From contig CALSOU010000004.1 of the NCBI GenBank assembly GCA_943788055.1, positions 1-64,000 of the forward strand: a stretch of DNA of 64,000 bases. The letters are read 5' to 3'. The stretch is from an uncultured Saprospiraceae bacterium. GTDB taxonomy: Bacteria > Bacteroidota > Bacteroidia > Chitinophagales > Saprospiraceae. Below, in pieces: positions 7,697-18,300 of the stretch (positions are counted from its first letter, which is position 1; each line of letters opens with the position of its first letter). Under the pieces are notes generated by a model. The model was not told the origin of the DNA, searched no databases, and saw only the letters and a list, made by a program, of their open reading frames with translations. Made by a program: the position numbers and the translations under genes.

Positions 7697-10258
7697 ATGA
7701 ATAGTCTTGCGCCTTTCCGTTTCAATATGTCCTTCCTCCTGCTTGCTGGACTACTTTTTATTTTCTCATGTCAATCCAATAACGAGAAGATTACAGACAA
7801 TAGCAATTCAGAAATTTTTGAAGCAAAAATGGAGCCATATGAGTACGATTATATTCGTATGTTCGGACATACTCCAAGCAAAGAGCAAGTTGATCTTTAT
7901 CAGAAAGCAGTCAAGACTGAAATGAATCGGCCTCAGACAAGAAGTGATGTATTCGATGGAGAATGGAAGCAACAAGGTCCAGGAAACATCGGAGGTCGAG
8001 TGAATTCTGTAGTTACGCATCCTACCAATTCATCGATTATCTACGCGGGTTTCGCCAGAGGAGGATTGTGGAAGACAGTAGATGGAGGGACCAATTGGGA
8101 ACCTTTATGGAATGATCAGCCTTCACAAGCTGTTAGCGCGCTTGCACTTGATCCAACAAACCCAGATATAATTTATGCTGGAAGTGGAGATGTGAATATT
8201 TCAGGAAGTGTCTTTGTTGGAGATGGATTGTATAAGTCAGTTGATGCTGGAGCTACTTGGACTTATGTTGGATTGGAAGAAACTTATATAATTGGTTCAA
8301 TTCTTATTAATCCTACAAATAATCTTGAGATCCTAGTTGGTGCTATGGGTTTGCCATTTGAGACCAATGAAGATAGAGGTGTTTATTATACGAATGACGG
8401 AGGTATTAATTGGACGAAAACCTTATTTATTGCTGATGATACTGGAGTTCATGATTTAGCCTTCAATCCCGATAATCCGAATGTAATTCTTGCAGGAGGG
8501 TGGACTAGATTTAGAAATTTGTATGGTAGTAGAATTAGTGGACCAGATTCTGATGTTTACAGATCAACCGATTTTGGACAGACTTGGACTAAGATCGAAT
8601 TAGATACTCCAGAGTCAAAAGGTCGGACAGCAGTGTGTTTTTCACAATTGGACCCTAACGTGGCTTTTATTCATTATTTGGGGTCAGACTCTTATTTTGG
8701 ATCGCTCTGGAAGTCAACTGATGCTGGAGCTACTTGGGCATTAGTCGATGAAGTTGACGATGAAACGCCGACAATGATGGGTGGATTTGGTTGGTTCTTT
8801 GGTAGAATAGCATACTTGGTCGATCCTTCTGACGGGCAAGAAAAACTTTATTTATGTGGAGTTGATTTATGGATTTACGATGAAGAGCTAGATGAATGGT
8901 CTAGGGCAACACCTCCATGGTGGGAATACTCAGTTCATGCAGACAAACATGCCATTATTAAAGATCCTGAAGGTAATATTCTTCTGGGAACAGATGGTGG
9001 ATTATACAGATTCTTGGATAGTGGGCAGTGGGAGGATATCGAGAATATTCCCAATAATATGTTCTACAGAACAGAGTACAATCCACATGAACCGGCGCAG
9101 TACTACGGTGGTATGCAGGATAATGGAACAGCTGGAGGAAATGTGGACATCATGAATTCTTGGCCAAGAATTTTTGGTGGTGATGGATTCCAGCCTCGTT
9201 TTCATCCTGACAATCCTGACGCTTTCTACGTTGAAACTCAAAATGGAAGAATTGCTTACACGCAAGACGGAGGATACGATTACAATACGGTAGATCTAGG
9301 TGAAGCAAGTTCTGATCGTAAGAACTGGGATATGCAATATATCATTAGTCCACACGATCCATCAGTGGTTTATACAGGAACTTACAGAGCAGTAAGTATT
9401 TTCAATGACAATGGAAACTTCTTTCCTGAAGTGTTAAGTGAATCATTGACGGATTCAGTCGAATTCATAAGTCACACAATTTCGGCACTTGATGAATCTG
9501 AATTACAAGCTGGATTGCTTTATTATGGTACAACGGATGGGAATGTTTGGAGAACCGAGAATTTGGAGGATTTTGAATCTATAAATGAAGGTATCCCAGA
9601 TCTATACATCACCAGTGTGAAAGCATCTCCTAACGTCATCGAGAATGTTTACTGTACCGTCAGTGGCTACATGTTGTTTGATAGTCAACCAAGATTATAC
9701 AAATCAACGGATAAAGGAGATTCTTGGGTAGGTATCGAGTCAGATCTGCCAGAAGGTGCGATATACGATGTTCTAGTTTATCCTGATTTTCAAGATTCGA
9801 TATTATTTGTGGCGACGGAGGTAGGTGTTTATGCAACGATAGATGCTGGAAGTAGTTGGGAGAGATTGGGCGAAGCTTTGCCATATATACCAGTATATGA
9901 TTTGTCTATAAACCCATCAACTAAAGAACTTACAGCTGGTACGTATGGACGATCAATAAATACGTATCCATTGGACTCAATTGTAAAGGTATATTTTGGA
10001 GAAGCACCAGTCAATACTGTAATTTCGGAATTGACTTCCGTCAAAATATATCCCAATCCAACAAGTGATTATCTAACGATTGACGCTAAAGGTAGCTACC
10101 AATGGAAATTGTTTTCTACGAATGGAGAATTAGTGAATCAGAATAGAGGAGATGGGAAGTTAACAATTGATCTTCAATCAGTTATTGCTGGAACCTACTA
10201 TCTTCAAATTCAACTTGATAATGGATACCGATTCGTGCAGAAGTTAGTTAGACTGTAG
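7697..10258 (+). CDS. Secreted sortilin/VPS10-like BNR-repeat protein with T9SS type A sorting domain
   Basis: The 853-residue protein has an N-terminal hydrophobic segment ending in a lipobox-like LFIFSC, then a beta-propeller region rich in Asp-box motifs (KTVDGGTNWE, KSVDAGATWT, RSTDFGQTWT, KSTDAGATWA, KSTDKGDSWV, ATIDAGSSWE). The last 75 or so residues form a T9SS type A domain (VKIYPNPTSDYLTID to QKLVRL). Such proteins are often annotated as glycosyl hydrolase or sortilin-like, but no catalytic site is visible. It should cross the outer membrane through the T9SS and be surface-attached or released. The gene is monocistronic, between convergent and divergent neighbours. Confidence 0.88.
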   Translation: MNSLAPFRFNMSFLLLAGLLFIFSCQSNNEKITDNSNSEIFEAKMEPYEYDYIRMFGHTPSKEQVDLYQKAVKTEMNRPQTRSDVFDGEWKQQGPGNIGGRVNSVVTHPTNSSIIYAGFARGGLWKTVDGGTNWEPLWNDQPSQAVSALALDPTNPDIIYAGSGDVNISGSVFVGDGLYKSVDAGATWTYVGLEETYIIGSILINPTNNLEILVGAMGLPFETNEDRGVYYTNDGGINWTKTLFIADDTGVHDLAFNPDNPNVILAGGWTRFRNLYGSRISGPDSDVYRSTDFGQTWTKIELDTPESKGRTAVCFSQLDPNVAFIHYLGSDSYFGSLWKSTDAGATWALVDEVDDETPTMMGGFGWFFGRIAYLVDPSDGQEKLYLCGVDLWIYDEELDEWSRATPPWWEYSVHADKHAIIKDPEGNILLGTDGGLYRFLDSGQWEDIENIPNNMFYRTEYNPHEPAQYYGGMQDNGTAGGNVDIMNSWPRIFGGDGFQPRFHPDNPDAFYVETQNGRIAYTQDGGYDYNTVDLGEASSDRKNWDMQYIISPHDPSVVYTGTYRAVSIFNDNGNFFPEVLSESLTDSVEFISHTISALDESELQAGLLYYGTTDGNVWRTENLEDFESINEGIPDLYITSVKASPNVIENVYCTVSGYMLFDSQPRLYKSTDKGDSWVGIESDLPEGAIYDVLVYPDFQDSILFVATEVGVYATIDAGSSWERLGEALPYIPVYDLSINPSTKELTAGTYGRSINTYPLDSIVKVYFGEAPVNTVISELTSVKIYPNPTSDYLTIDAKGSYQWKLFSTNGELVNQNRGDGKLTIDLQSVIAGTYYLQIQLDNGYRFVQKLVRL

Positions 10259-10302
10259 AAAGTAAATTTGGCAAGATTAGCTCATCTGAATGGCTAGTTC
10301 GA

Positions 10303-11247
10303 TTACATGTCCTTTAGACGTTCCCAATAATTTTGGTCTTCGGCTTCTTCAACTAGAGCAATATAATTGTAGTAGCGCAGTTCGCTTATCTCACCTGATT
10401 CTAGTGCGTCTTTAACGGCACACTTTGGCTCGTTTCGATGTGTGCAGTCGGAGTATTTGCACTCTGCTGATTTTCGGAATAACTCTTTGAAGTTGTGAGC
10501 TATATCCATAACTTCGTAATTGTTGAAAGAAAGCGATTTGATACCTGGTGTATCGATGATATCGCTGCCTTTTTTTAGAGTATACATTTCTGCAAAGGTC
10601 GTAGTGTGTTGACCTTTACCTGAAGAATAAGAGAGCTCATCGGTTACTAGCAGATCTCCACCCATCAATGTGTTGATGATGGTTGATTTGCCTACTCCCG
10701 ATTGTCCGCTCATTAAAGTTGTTTTTCCTTCCAAAGCCGCTCGTAATTTGTCCATATTTTCACCGGTATCAGCTGATATCAACATGGTCTCGTAACCAAC
10801 AGACTCATATATGGAATCCAAATACTTATAAATACTGATAGCCTCCGCGTCGTATAAATCCTTTTTATTAAAGATGATTGTAACTGGTATATTATGAGGT
10901 TCAGTCATCATCAAGAATCGATCGATAAAGCCCTGTTTTAACATCGGTTCAACGATTGTTACGATAACAATAGCATGATCAATGTTGGCAGCTAAGAGAT
11001 GCAGGAAATGTTTTTTTCTTGGAGATTGTCGGACGACATAGTTTTTTCGAGGATGGATCTTTTGAATCATGGCTTTATTATCCTCTTCCATTACGTAGTC
11101 AACTTCGTCTCCGACTGCAACCGGATTGGTTAATTTCTGACCATTCAGACGAAATTTTCCTAGAATCCGAGCTTGGTAAGTATCTCCATTTTCAGTTCTT
11201 AAGATATACCAGCTTCCGGTAGATTTTATGACGACTGCCTTTGGCAT
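10303..11247 (-). CDS. rsgA: Ribosome small subunit-dependent GTPase A
   Basis: The 314-residue protein has an N-terminal OB fold (about 1-70), a circularly permuted GTPase domain with NKKD (IFNKKDLYD), the P-loop GQSGVGKSTI and switch DTPGIKS, and a C-terminal zinc knuckle (CKYSDCTHRNEPKC). RsgA hydrolyses GTP on the 30S subunit during late maturation, testing the decoding centre. All motifs are intact and the length is normal. Its ATG overlaps the stop of the upstream PCD gene (TAATG). Confidence 0.96.
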   Translation of the reverse strand: MPKAVVIKSTGSWYILRTENGDTYQARILGKFRLNGQKLTNPVAVGDEVDYVMEEDNKAMIQKIHPRKNYVVRQSPRKKHFLHLLAANIDHAIVIVTIVEPMLKQGFIDRFLMMTEPHNIPVTIIFNKKDLYDAEAISIYKYLDSIYESVGYETMLISADTGENMDKLRAALEGKTTLMSGQSGVGKSTIINTLMGGDLLVTDELSYSSGKGQHTTTFAEMYTLKKGSDIIDTPGIKSLSFNNYEVMDIAHNFKELFRKSAECKYSDCTHRNEPKCAVKDALESGEISELRYYNYIALVEEAEDQNYWERLKDM

Positions 11248-11498
11248 TAGGCCTTGTGATTTTTGTATAATTTGGAAATTTCCTTGGCTAATATATGGTC
11301 CTTTTCAGTAACTATGTCACCTGCGTCATGAGTTGACAACTCAATGTTTACTGTGCTGTAGACATTGCTCCACCAAGGATGATGATTCTGCTTTTCTGCA
11401 TGAATAGCCACTTGAGTCATAAAACTGAAGGCCTGTACAAAGTTTTCAAAACCAAAAGTTGCCTTAAGCTTATTGTCTTCCTCTTTCCAATTTTCCAT
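11247..11498 (-). CDS. 4a-hydroxytetrahydrobiopterin dehydratase (pterin-4-alpha-carbinolamine dehydratase)
   Basis: The 83-residue protein matches PCD: FGFENFVQAFSFMTQVA, then the active-site block HAEKQNHHPWWSNVY and the strand VNIELSTHDAGDIVTEKD. The adjacent His pair and the later THDAGD are the dehydratase signature. It dehydrates 4a-hydroxy-tetrahydropterin, recycling cofactor for aromatic amino-acid hydroxylases. It is slightly shorter than most PCDs at the N-terminus but keeps the catalytic core. It is coupled to rsgA and follows nadE on the same strand. No phenylalanine hydroxylase gene is in the window. Confidence 0.9.
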   Translation of the reverse strand: MENWKEEDNKLKATFGFENFVQAFSFMTQVAIHAEKQNHHPWWSNVYSTVNIELSTHDAGDIVTEKDHILAKEISKLYKNHKA

Positions 11499-11534
11499 CT
11501 TTCTTTTTTATCTATTAATATATTTTCTACGAAG

Positions 11535-13172
11535 CTAGTTCAGATACTTTGCAACTATTGGCATTCTTCTTCCCATTCCAAAAGCCTTATTACTAACACG
11601 CAGCACTGGGGCTGTTTGATAACGCTTAAATTCATTGATATTTACTAGCCGTAGAATCCTTCTCACTAATGCTTCGTCATGGCCCATTTTGATAATTGCT
11701 TTTGGTCCTTTGCGATTCTCAATGTATTCGTATAAAATCTCATCAAGAATATCATAATCTGGCAAACTATCAGAATCTTTTTGATCGTGCCTCAGTTCTG
11801 CAGATGGTGGTTTCGTAATTGTATTTTCTGGTATTACTTCGCCGTCTTTATTCATATACCGTGCTAATCTAAAAACATCTGTTTTGTAAACATCGGCAAT
11901 CACTGATAAACCACCCGCCAGATCACCATATAGTGTTCCATAACCAACGGCCATCTCACTTTTATTGGTCGTGTTCAAAAGTATGTTTCCATGCTTGTTA
12001 GAAAGAGCCATAAGAATCAAGCCTCGCGAACGGGCTTGAATATTTTCTTCCGCTACATTAAATGGTTTCCCTTCGAATAGTGATTCAAGTAGGCCATAGA
12101 AAGCTTCATAGGGTTTTTGAATGGGAACTATATCATATCGAATTCCAAGATTCTCTGCTAAAGCAACCGCATCGTCAATCGAGTGTTGTGATGAAAACTG
12201 TGACGGCATAAGAACAGCTCGGACATTTTCGGGCCCAAGAGCCCGAGCAGCCAAGACAGCTGTTACTGCTGAGTCAATACCTCCAGATAATCCTAAGATA
12301 GCCTTTGAAAAACCTAATTTGCCAAAGTAATCATGCAATCCTAGTACAATCGCATCATGAATCAAATGCATTTTGTTTTTGTCTTGAATGATCTCTTGTT
12401 CCCCTTTTTGGACTTCATCCAATTCATAAGTGATTATCTCTTCCGTAAAGTAAGGAAGCTCATGAAAAACTCTACCATTTGGGGACATCACTACAGAACC
12501 TCCATCAAAGATGATTTGAGTTTGCGAACCAACGTGATTTACATAAAATATCGGAATCTGATAACGATCGATATTCTCTTTCAAAATATCAAGCCGATTA
12601 TTTGCATGATCATAGGTAAATGGACTAGCAGAAACATTGATCATAAAGTCAGGGCCCTGCTTGATTAATTCGTCCATTGGACAAATGTCGTACAAGGGAT
12701 TTTCATTCCCAATGTTCCAAATGTCTTCACATACCGTCATCGCAATCCGCTTTCCTCTAAACTCAAAAGTTTCGTATTGACGACAAGGTTCGAAGTACCG
12801 ATATTCGTCAAAAATATCGTACGTCGGTAATAAACTCTTATGCTGAATAGCTAGTATTTCACCACCGTATAGGAAGTATGCTGAGTTGAACAAGTCTTTC
12901 CCTTCTGGCTCCGGATTAATAGATGGTGCTCCAACTACTATTGCAATATCATGTGACACTTGTTTCAGGCTCTCAATACAAGCGTTAGATCTACTTATGA
13001 AATCTGGAAACTCTAGGAAATCTCTAGGAGGATATCCGCAAGTTGCAAGTTCAGCAAAACACACAATATCGCTATTGTCTTTCTTCGCGTTCTCTACAGC
13101 ATGTAGCATTTTGTCGAGATTACCTTCGAAATTACCTATATGATAGTTTAATTGTGCAACGGTTATTTTCAT
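11535..13172 (-). CDS. nadE: Glutamine-dependent NAD+ synthetase
   Basis: The N-terminal nitrilase-type glutaminase domain carries the Glu-Lys-Cys triad (CFAELATCGYPP, QHKSLLPTYD, MTVCEDIWN). The C-terminal synthetase domain has the ATP loop LGLSGGIDSAVTAVLA and the family motifs NIQARSRG, LNTTNKSEMAVGYGTLYGD and DYDILDEIL. Total length about 545 residues is normal for the two-domain enzyme. It converts nicotinic acid adenine dinucleotide to NAD+ using glutamine-derived ammonia in the cytoplasm. I use the ATG at 13172; a TTG one codon upstream is less likely. The gene has a short gap before the PCD-rsgA pair. Confidence 0.96.
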   Translation of the reverse strand: MKITVAQLNYHIGNFEGNLDKMLHAVENAKKDNSDIVCFAELATCGYPPRDFLEFPDFISRSNACIESLKQVSHDIAIVVGAPSINPEPEGKDLFNSAYFLYGGEILAIQHKSLLPTYDIFDEYRYFEPCRQYETFEFRGKRIAMTVCEDIWNIGNENPLYDICPMDELIKQGPDFMINVSASPFTYDHANNRLDILKENIDRYQIPIFYVNHVGSQTQIIFDGGSVVMSPNGRVFHELPYFTEEIITYELDEVQKGEQEIIQDKNKMHLIHDAIVLGLHDYFGKLGFSKAILGLSGGIDSAVTAVLAARALGPENVRAVLMPSQFSSQHSIDDAVALAENLGIRYDIVPIQKPYEAFYGLLESLFEGKPFNVAEENIQARSRGLILMALSNKHGNILLNTTNKSEMAVGYGTLYGDLAGGLSVIADVYKTDVFRLARYMNKDGEVIPENTITKPPSAELRHDQKDSDSLPDYDILDEILYEYIENRKGPKAIIKMGHDEALVRRILRLVNINEFKRYQTAPVLRVSNKAFGMGRRMPIVAKYLN

Positions 13173-13239
13173 CAAGTGTGTATTTTATAGAACTTGAGTT
13201 GCGAAATTAAGACATTTGACCAGAAAAGTAGGGGTAAGT

Positions 13240-13650
13240 TTAGGAAGCTGGATATTCGCAGTAGTTTCGTGGTGTTTCGTACAGACGTACTGTAACTTCA
13301 TATTTTTTTCCTAAAGCTTCTTGCAGAATTGTATGTATTAGAATACAGATGTTTTCACACGAAGGATTTACGGTCTTAAATTCAGGCACTTCAATATTTA
13401 GATTTTTATGATCGAGCTTGTCTTCAACTTTTTCTTTGATAATATCCTTTAGGTATTTCATATCAATCACGTAGCCCGTAATTGGGTCAACTTCGCCCAC
13501 AACTTTGATGTCCATCGCATAATTGTGTCCATGGTAGTGTGGATTATTGCACTTGCCAAATTCTTCTCTATTTTGCTCATCGCTCCAACCTTCCACATGT
13601 AAGCGGTGTGCAGCATTAAAGTGAGCTTTTCTAAAAACAGCGACTTTCAT
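13240..13650 (-). CDS. 6-pyruvoyl-tetrahydropterin synthase / 6-carboxytetrahydropterin synthase family
   Basis: The 136-residue protein has the zinc histidines (HFNAAHRLH and HYHGHNY), the catalytic Cys in FGKCNNPHYHG, the IDMKYLKDII segment, LDHKNLN and the C-terminal VRLYETPRNYCEY with the pterin-anchoring Glu. QueD makes 6-carboxytetrahydropterin for queuosine; PTPS makes the tetrahydrobiopterin precursor. The longer animal-like spacing and the nearby PCD make either role possible; I cannot decide. The ATG at 13650 is preferred over the upstream TTG. Confidence 0.9.
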   Translation of the reverse strand: MKVAVFRKAHFNAAHRLHVEGWSDEQNREEFGKCNNPHYHGHNYAMDIKVVGEVDPITGYVIDMKYLKDIIKEKVEDKLDHKNLNIEVPEFKTVNPSCENICILIHTILQEALGKKYEVTVRLYETPRNYCEYPAS

Positions 13651-13845
13651 AGTTTTCAAATTTATTATTAGAACATATTCTGATTGCTAAGGTTCACCTT
13701 TACTGACTTCGATCATGAATAAAAGTAGAATTTGATCGGCGGTTAAGGTTTCGTTAAAATGATTTCACAAAAAACAAGATCCAAAAACATGGCGTTTAGA
13801 ACGTACTATTAGAAAATTCAATAACTACAAAAAATCTCTAAGACT

Positions 13846-15022
13846 ATGAAACAATGGATATCTATTTTGACCGCCGGTGTTTTGGGTGGATTGGTTGTTG
13901 TAGGAGGTAATCAGATCATGCAGAATGATCAAGAAGTGCTTGCACCTCAACCTGAAATGAAAGTTACATCAGTTGCAGATTATCAATATGGCACCAACTG
14001 CGCCTGCATCATTTGTGACTGCAGCAGAAAAGTCAACTCCCGCAGTTGTACATATTACGGCGCAAGAGAGTGAGGCAATGGCTTCACAAAGACTACAACA
14101 GAGAAGAGATCAATATAGAGGATTTGAGGGATTTGATTTTTTCGGACTCGATGATTTTTTTGGAGGAGGAAGATCTCAATTTTTTAGACAAAAAGGTTCC
14201 GGTTCAGGGGTTATCATCAGCAATGATGGATATATTGTAACAAACAATCACGTGGTAGAATTCGCCGATGAGATAATTGTTACATTATCAGATAAGAAGG
14301 AATATAAGGCTGTTAAGATAGGTACAGATCCTAGTACGGACTTAGCTGTAATAAAGATTGAAGGCGAAAATTTTCCTACGACTGAATTTGCAGATTCGGA
14401 TTTAGTGAGAGTTGGAGAGTGGGTTTTAGCCGTAGGGAATCCTTTTGATTATTTGACAAGCACTGTTACTGCCGGTATCGTTTCTGCTAAAGGCCGAGAT
14501 ATTAATATTATAAAGGAAGATAAAGCTATTGAGGAATTTATTCAGACTGATGCTGCCATCAATCCTGGTAATAGTGGAGGGGCGTTAGTAAATACAGATG
14601 GAAATCTGATAGGAATTAATACAGCAATTGCAACGCCTACTGGAACTTATGCTGGATATTCATTTGCAATTCCTAGCAACCTAGCGAAAGAGATTGTTTT
14701 CGATATAATTGAAAATGGAAATATTGAGAGAGCAAGTTTAGGAGTATCAGGATATGATATAGACGAAGAGCTTGTGGAAGTATATAATTTACCTACAGAT
14801 CGGGGATTTTACGTAATGGAAGTTGTCAGTGGCAGCGCGGCAGAGTTTGGAGGTATCTTACCAGGGGATGTAGTTACGCGAGTAAATGCTACAGATATTC
14901 AAAGCTTCGAAGACTTGAAAGAATCTTTGAAATTTGGAAAAGTAGGAGATGAATTAAATGTGACTGTAAATCGAAAAGGAGACCTAAAGGTTATGAAAGT
15001 TCGATTAAGAAAATCATTATAG
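13846..15022 (+). CDS. HtrA/DegS-type serine protease with one PDZ domain; frameshift after the signal anchor
   Basis: An N-terminal signal anchor (MKQWISILTAGVLGGLVVVG) is read from 13846, but homology changes frame near 13990. The protease then continues from a frame open from 13973 (APASFVTAAEKSTPAVVHI) to 15022. In that frame the triad is His93 (NNHVV), Asp123 (STDLAVIKI) and Ser201 (PGNSGGALV). One PDZ domain covers about 255-349 (LGVSGYDIDEELV to VRLRKSL), so it is DegS-like rather than two-PDZ DegP. HtrA proteases degrade misfolded envelope proteins. If the indel is real, only a cytoplasmic form without a signal would be made. One missing or extra base in sequencing is the alternative. 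A terminator follows. Confidence 0.8.
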
Positions 15023-15106
15023 AAAAATGCTACTCGTACGAACTAAATACTTGTATAAAGCGTTAATAATGAAAAGATAAAGTTGGTTTTTCGTTTTGTT
15101 TTGATG

Positions 15107-15140
15107 CGCCTGCTCTTTGCTAAAAGAGTAGGCGTTTTTT
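15107..15140 (+). terminator. Rho-independent terminator after the HtrA gene
   Basis: The stem CGCCTGCTCTT pairs with AAGAGTAGGCG (one G-U pair) across a 6-base loop and is followed by six T. It lies 85 bases after the protease stop. Confidence 0.8.
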
Positions 15141-15163
15141 GTGTTTTGATAGGTAGTGTTCAG

Positions 15164-15390
15164 CTAAGTATTTAGATCGGGAAGGCCGTTTTGAATCATT
15201 TTTTGATACCATTTAGCCGAGGCTTTTGGAGTTCTCTCCAGTGTTTCAAAATCAACATGATATATTCCGAACCTTTTAGAAAAGCCAGAGGCCCATTCAA
15301 AGTTATCCATCAACGACCAAGCAAAGTATCCTGTGAGATTTACACCACTTGCCAGTGCATCGTGACATGCCATTAGATTGATCGGTATAA
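15164..15390 (-). pseudogene. C-terminal relic of a GH1 beta-glucosidase
   Basis: The 69 codons encode the last part of a family 1 glycosidase: [20 protein letters not shown], then [21 protein letters not shown] and SAKWYQKMI. This is the conserved aglycone-side tail (GY..WSL.DNFEW..G...R.G). An intact GH1 enzyme is about 450 residues; everything before the HLMACHDAL helix, including both catalytic Glu residues (NEP and ENG motifs), is gone. Upstream, after a few unrelated codons, the sequence meets the end of the giant surface protein gene. It cannot be an active enzyme. It probably records a deletion between the GH1 gene and its neighbour. Confidence 0.85.
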
Positions 15391-15395
15391 TAAAA

Positions 15396-18300
15396 CTATC
15401 GAATCAGGGTTATATTTCCGATGAGGGTTTTTGAATTTCCATCGACGTCAATGTACTCAATGAAATAGCCGTAAACTCCTTGAACGCAAGATCTGCCATT
15501 TTGGGATCCATCCCAACCAACTATATCCATACGAGGGTCATAATTTTGCGCTGAGAAAACACGATTTCCCCAGCGATCATATATCCTAAAGGAACTCACT
15601 TCTGTAATAGCCTGGTATGGTGGTATCACAAACAGATCGTTCCCAAAGAGGCTGTTAGGTACGAGTATATTTGGAAGGATGATATCTATACTTTCTTCAA
15701 ATCTATGAATCAAATTAACTTCGGCTTCTGCTGTGCAACCATCGCTATTACTAGCAAAAAGACTAATTATTGTATTTTCTGTGATGACAACATTCAACAT
15801 TTCATCCGTAGGACTGACGAATTGACCATTGACAAACCATTGGTAACTAAGACCATCGGTGTTTCCTATTGCATCAGCAATTACTGTATAGTTGTTGTCA
15901 TCCGAAGGGTCTGATGTTACTTCCAAACTAAGCTCAAGATCAACTGGCGATTCTATGAGAATTAAATCCTGATATGAGCAGCCGTTGAGATCCAATAGCT
16001 CAACTTGATATGTACCGGGATCTAAATCTAAATCGTATGGAAAATTGAGTTTGTCACCCTCAATGAAAACATTAGTAACGAGATCATCTTGATTTCCAAA
16101 ATCGATATTGATTGATCCTAACTCGTCTGTGCAAAGTGGATTCTCTATGTTGATTTGGTATGTGAGTGGACTTGCAATTTCAATGGTTATATTAATTTCC
16201 AAGTCTTGGCACAATATGTTTGGTTCTTCCAAATTGTAACCATAGTTATAGAGACCGGGCTTCTGCAATTGAAGTTCAATCTCGCTGGAAGCCAACTGGA
16301 TTACTTCATTTTCAAATTCTTCAGTCCAATATCCAGGAGGTAGTGCGCCAGAGATAAAATCAATTAATTGTATGTTTTGACCTTCATCATGGCAATAAAG
16401 CTGATACGAGATGTCCACTGCTGCATCATAGGAAGATTCTAGATAAATCTCAAAGATATACGTTGAGTCACAGCTTTCTGGGTCCAAAGACTCGAAGCTA
16501 AGAGTTGTAGTGCCAGTTGTTACTTGTGAAATATCTAGAATATCGCTAGCACTTATACTCGGTGGGATAGAACTAGTTGAGCTATTAATTTCCCAGCTGC
16601 CAAAAGTCGTTTCGTTGATCCAAGTTGAAAGGTCAATTGATGGTTCGGTTACACATATCGAGTCAACAGGATTAAATGTATAGCTTGTACAAGAACAGTC
16701 TTCAACCTCTAATTCAATAGAGAGAGTTGAGGAAGGATCTAAACAGTTTATATCAATTGGATCTAAGGTGAAGGAGCCTGAACTGTCTGCAACGACAACG
16801 ATATTCATTGGAGTTCCAGAATTAAATTGTATTATTTCAGAAATGCCAGGGCCTTCTAGCTCTGCAAGGATCGGATATTGCTGTCCAATAAACTGTAAGG
16901 TGATTGTAAGGAAATCTCCTTCACATAGCAGTTGATTATCAGTTTCCATAGTCAGCAGGGTGTTTGACTCCCAAGTAACTGGAGTGCTGATTCCAATCTG
17001 TAAGCAAGGGTCGGAGAAGTCAATTTGGCCATCTGAAAGTAACGGAGATGAGATTGGAGTAATCCAAAGCTGTTGATCCAGAGGAATGTCTAGATCAAAG
17101 ACAAGTTCTTGATTTTCTATTTCTTGTAGAATTTCACCGATTATGCCTGACGTGCCATCGTGAAGTACCAAAAAATCTTGATATTCATCAATATTTAGTG
17201 GTGTGGACTCATAATTAATATTGAGGTTTTCTCCTTCACAAAGCTCGATCGCTATATCCGAAAGGTCTCCCGAGGAATTTGGGCAAGAGCAGTCTTGGAC
17301 GCCCTCAAGACTGATACTCGAGCAAGGGCCGAAGTCATCAACGAACCACGAATATCCATCACCATCAGCAATTGGACCGCTTGAAAAGTTATTGTCCGCT
17401 AATTCTATGCCATTCACAAGGTATGGTCCTTCTCCTCCTACAACTAAAAATGAAACTTCGTATGTTGTATTATCAGGACTACAAATAATCTGAACGTTCT
17501 CTAATTCAATTTCCGGTAAAATTTCAATCTGCAATGTGTCTTTATATTCGCAAGAAAGATATGAAAATGTATATTCGAAGATGTAGGTTCCAGTTGAATC
17601 AAATTCGAAATTTGCATCATCATCTGAGTATTCAATTTCGAGACTACTATTTGCTGGACTTTCCAATAAGCTCCATAATATGGTGTCTGAATTTCCTATG
17701 ATGTCTGAGTTCGGGATCATCAAGTTTTTTTCACAGTTTGAAATCTCATTTGCTAGTTGAGATTGTAACGGTAAATTCCACTGGACAGGAGTTCCTACAC
17801 TGACATCAAGGCATGGATCATTTAAGTTTATGTTTCCACCCGCAATTTCGTCTCCAATAACGAAGGATACATAGTATATAACACCTGGAACTAGAGGTTC
17901 TTGGTAGTTAAAAACGCCTGTCGTATTTTGAGTGAAGACATTACCAAGGGTGTCATTTTCTCCGTCATGCAGGAAGAAACGACCTACGTCATTGCTTTCA
18001 AGAAAAGTATCTGTGGGAAAATTGACCGTTATTGCCTGACTCGTATCACATACACTCACTAGGGCATCAGACATTATACCCGCATTTGATTCACAATCAC
18101 AATTTCTAGCTCCTGTTACAACAGTTGTACAGCCATTGCTATCAATTACATCAAACGAGTAGTTGTCGCCTGATGCGATTGGTTCGGAAACGAAATTATT
18201 TTCACTAATCTGTTCTCCATCTATTTCAAAAGGACCGCTTCCACCTTGGATAGTAAAGCTGACTTCATAGACTAAGCCATCGCAAATTTCTTCGATTTCC

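Noticed and set aside
13846-14073. Programmed frameshift for HtrA
   Set aside because: No slippery heptamer or downstream pseudoknot at the junction; a plain indel explains it.
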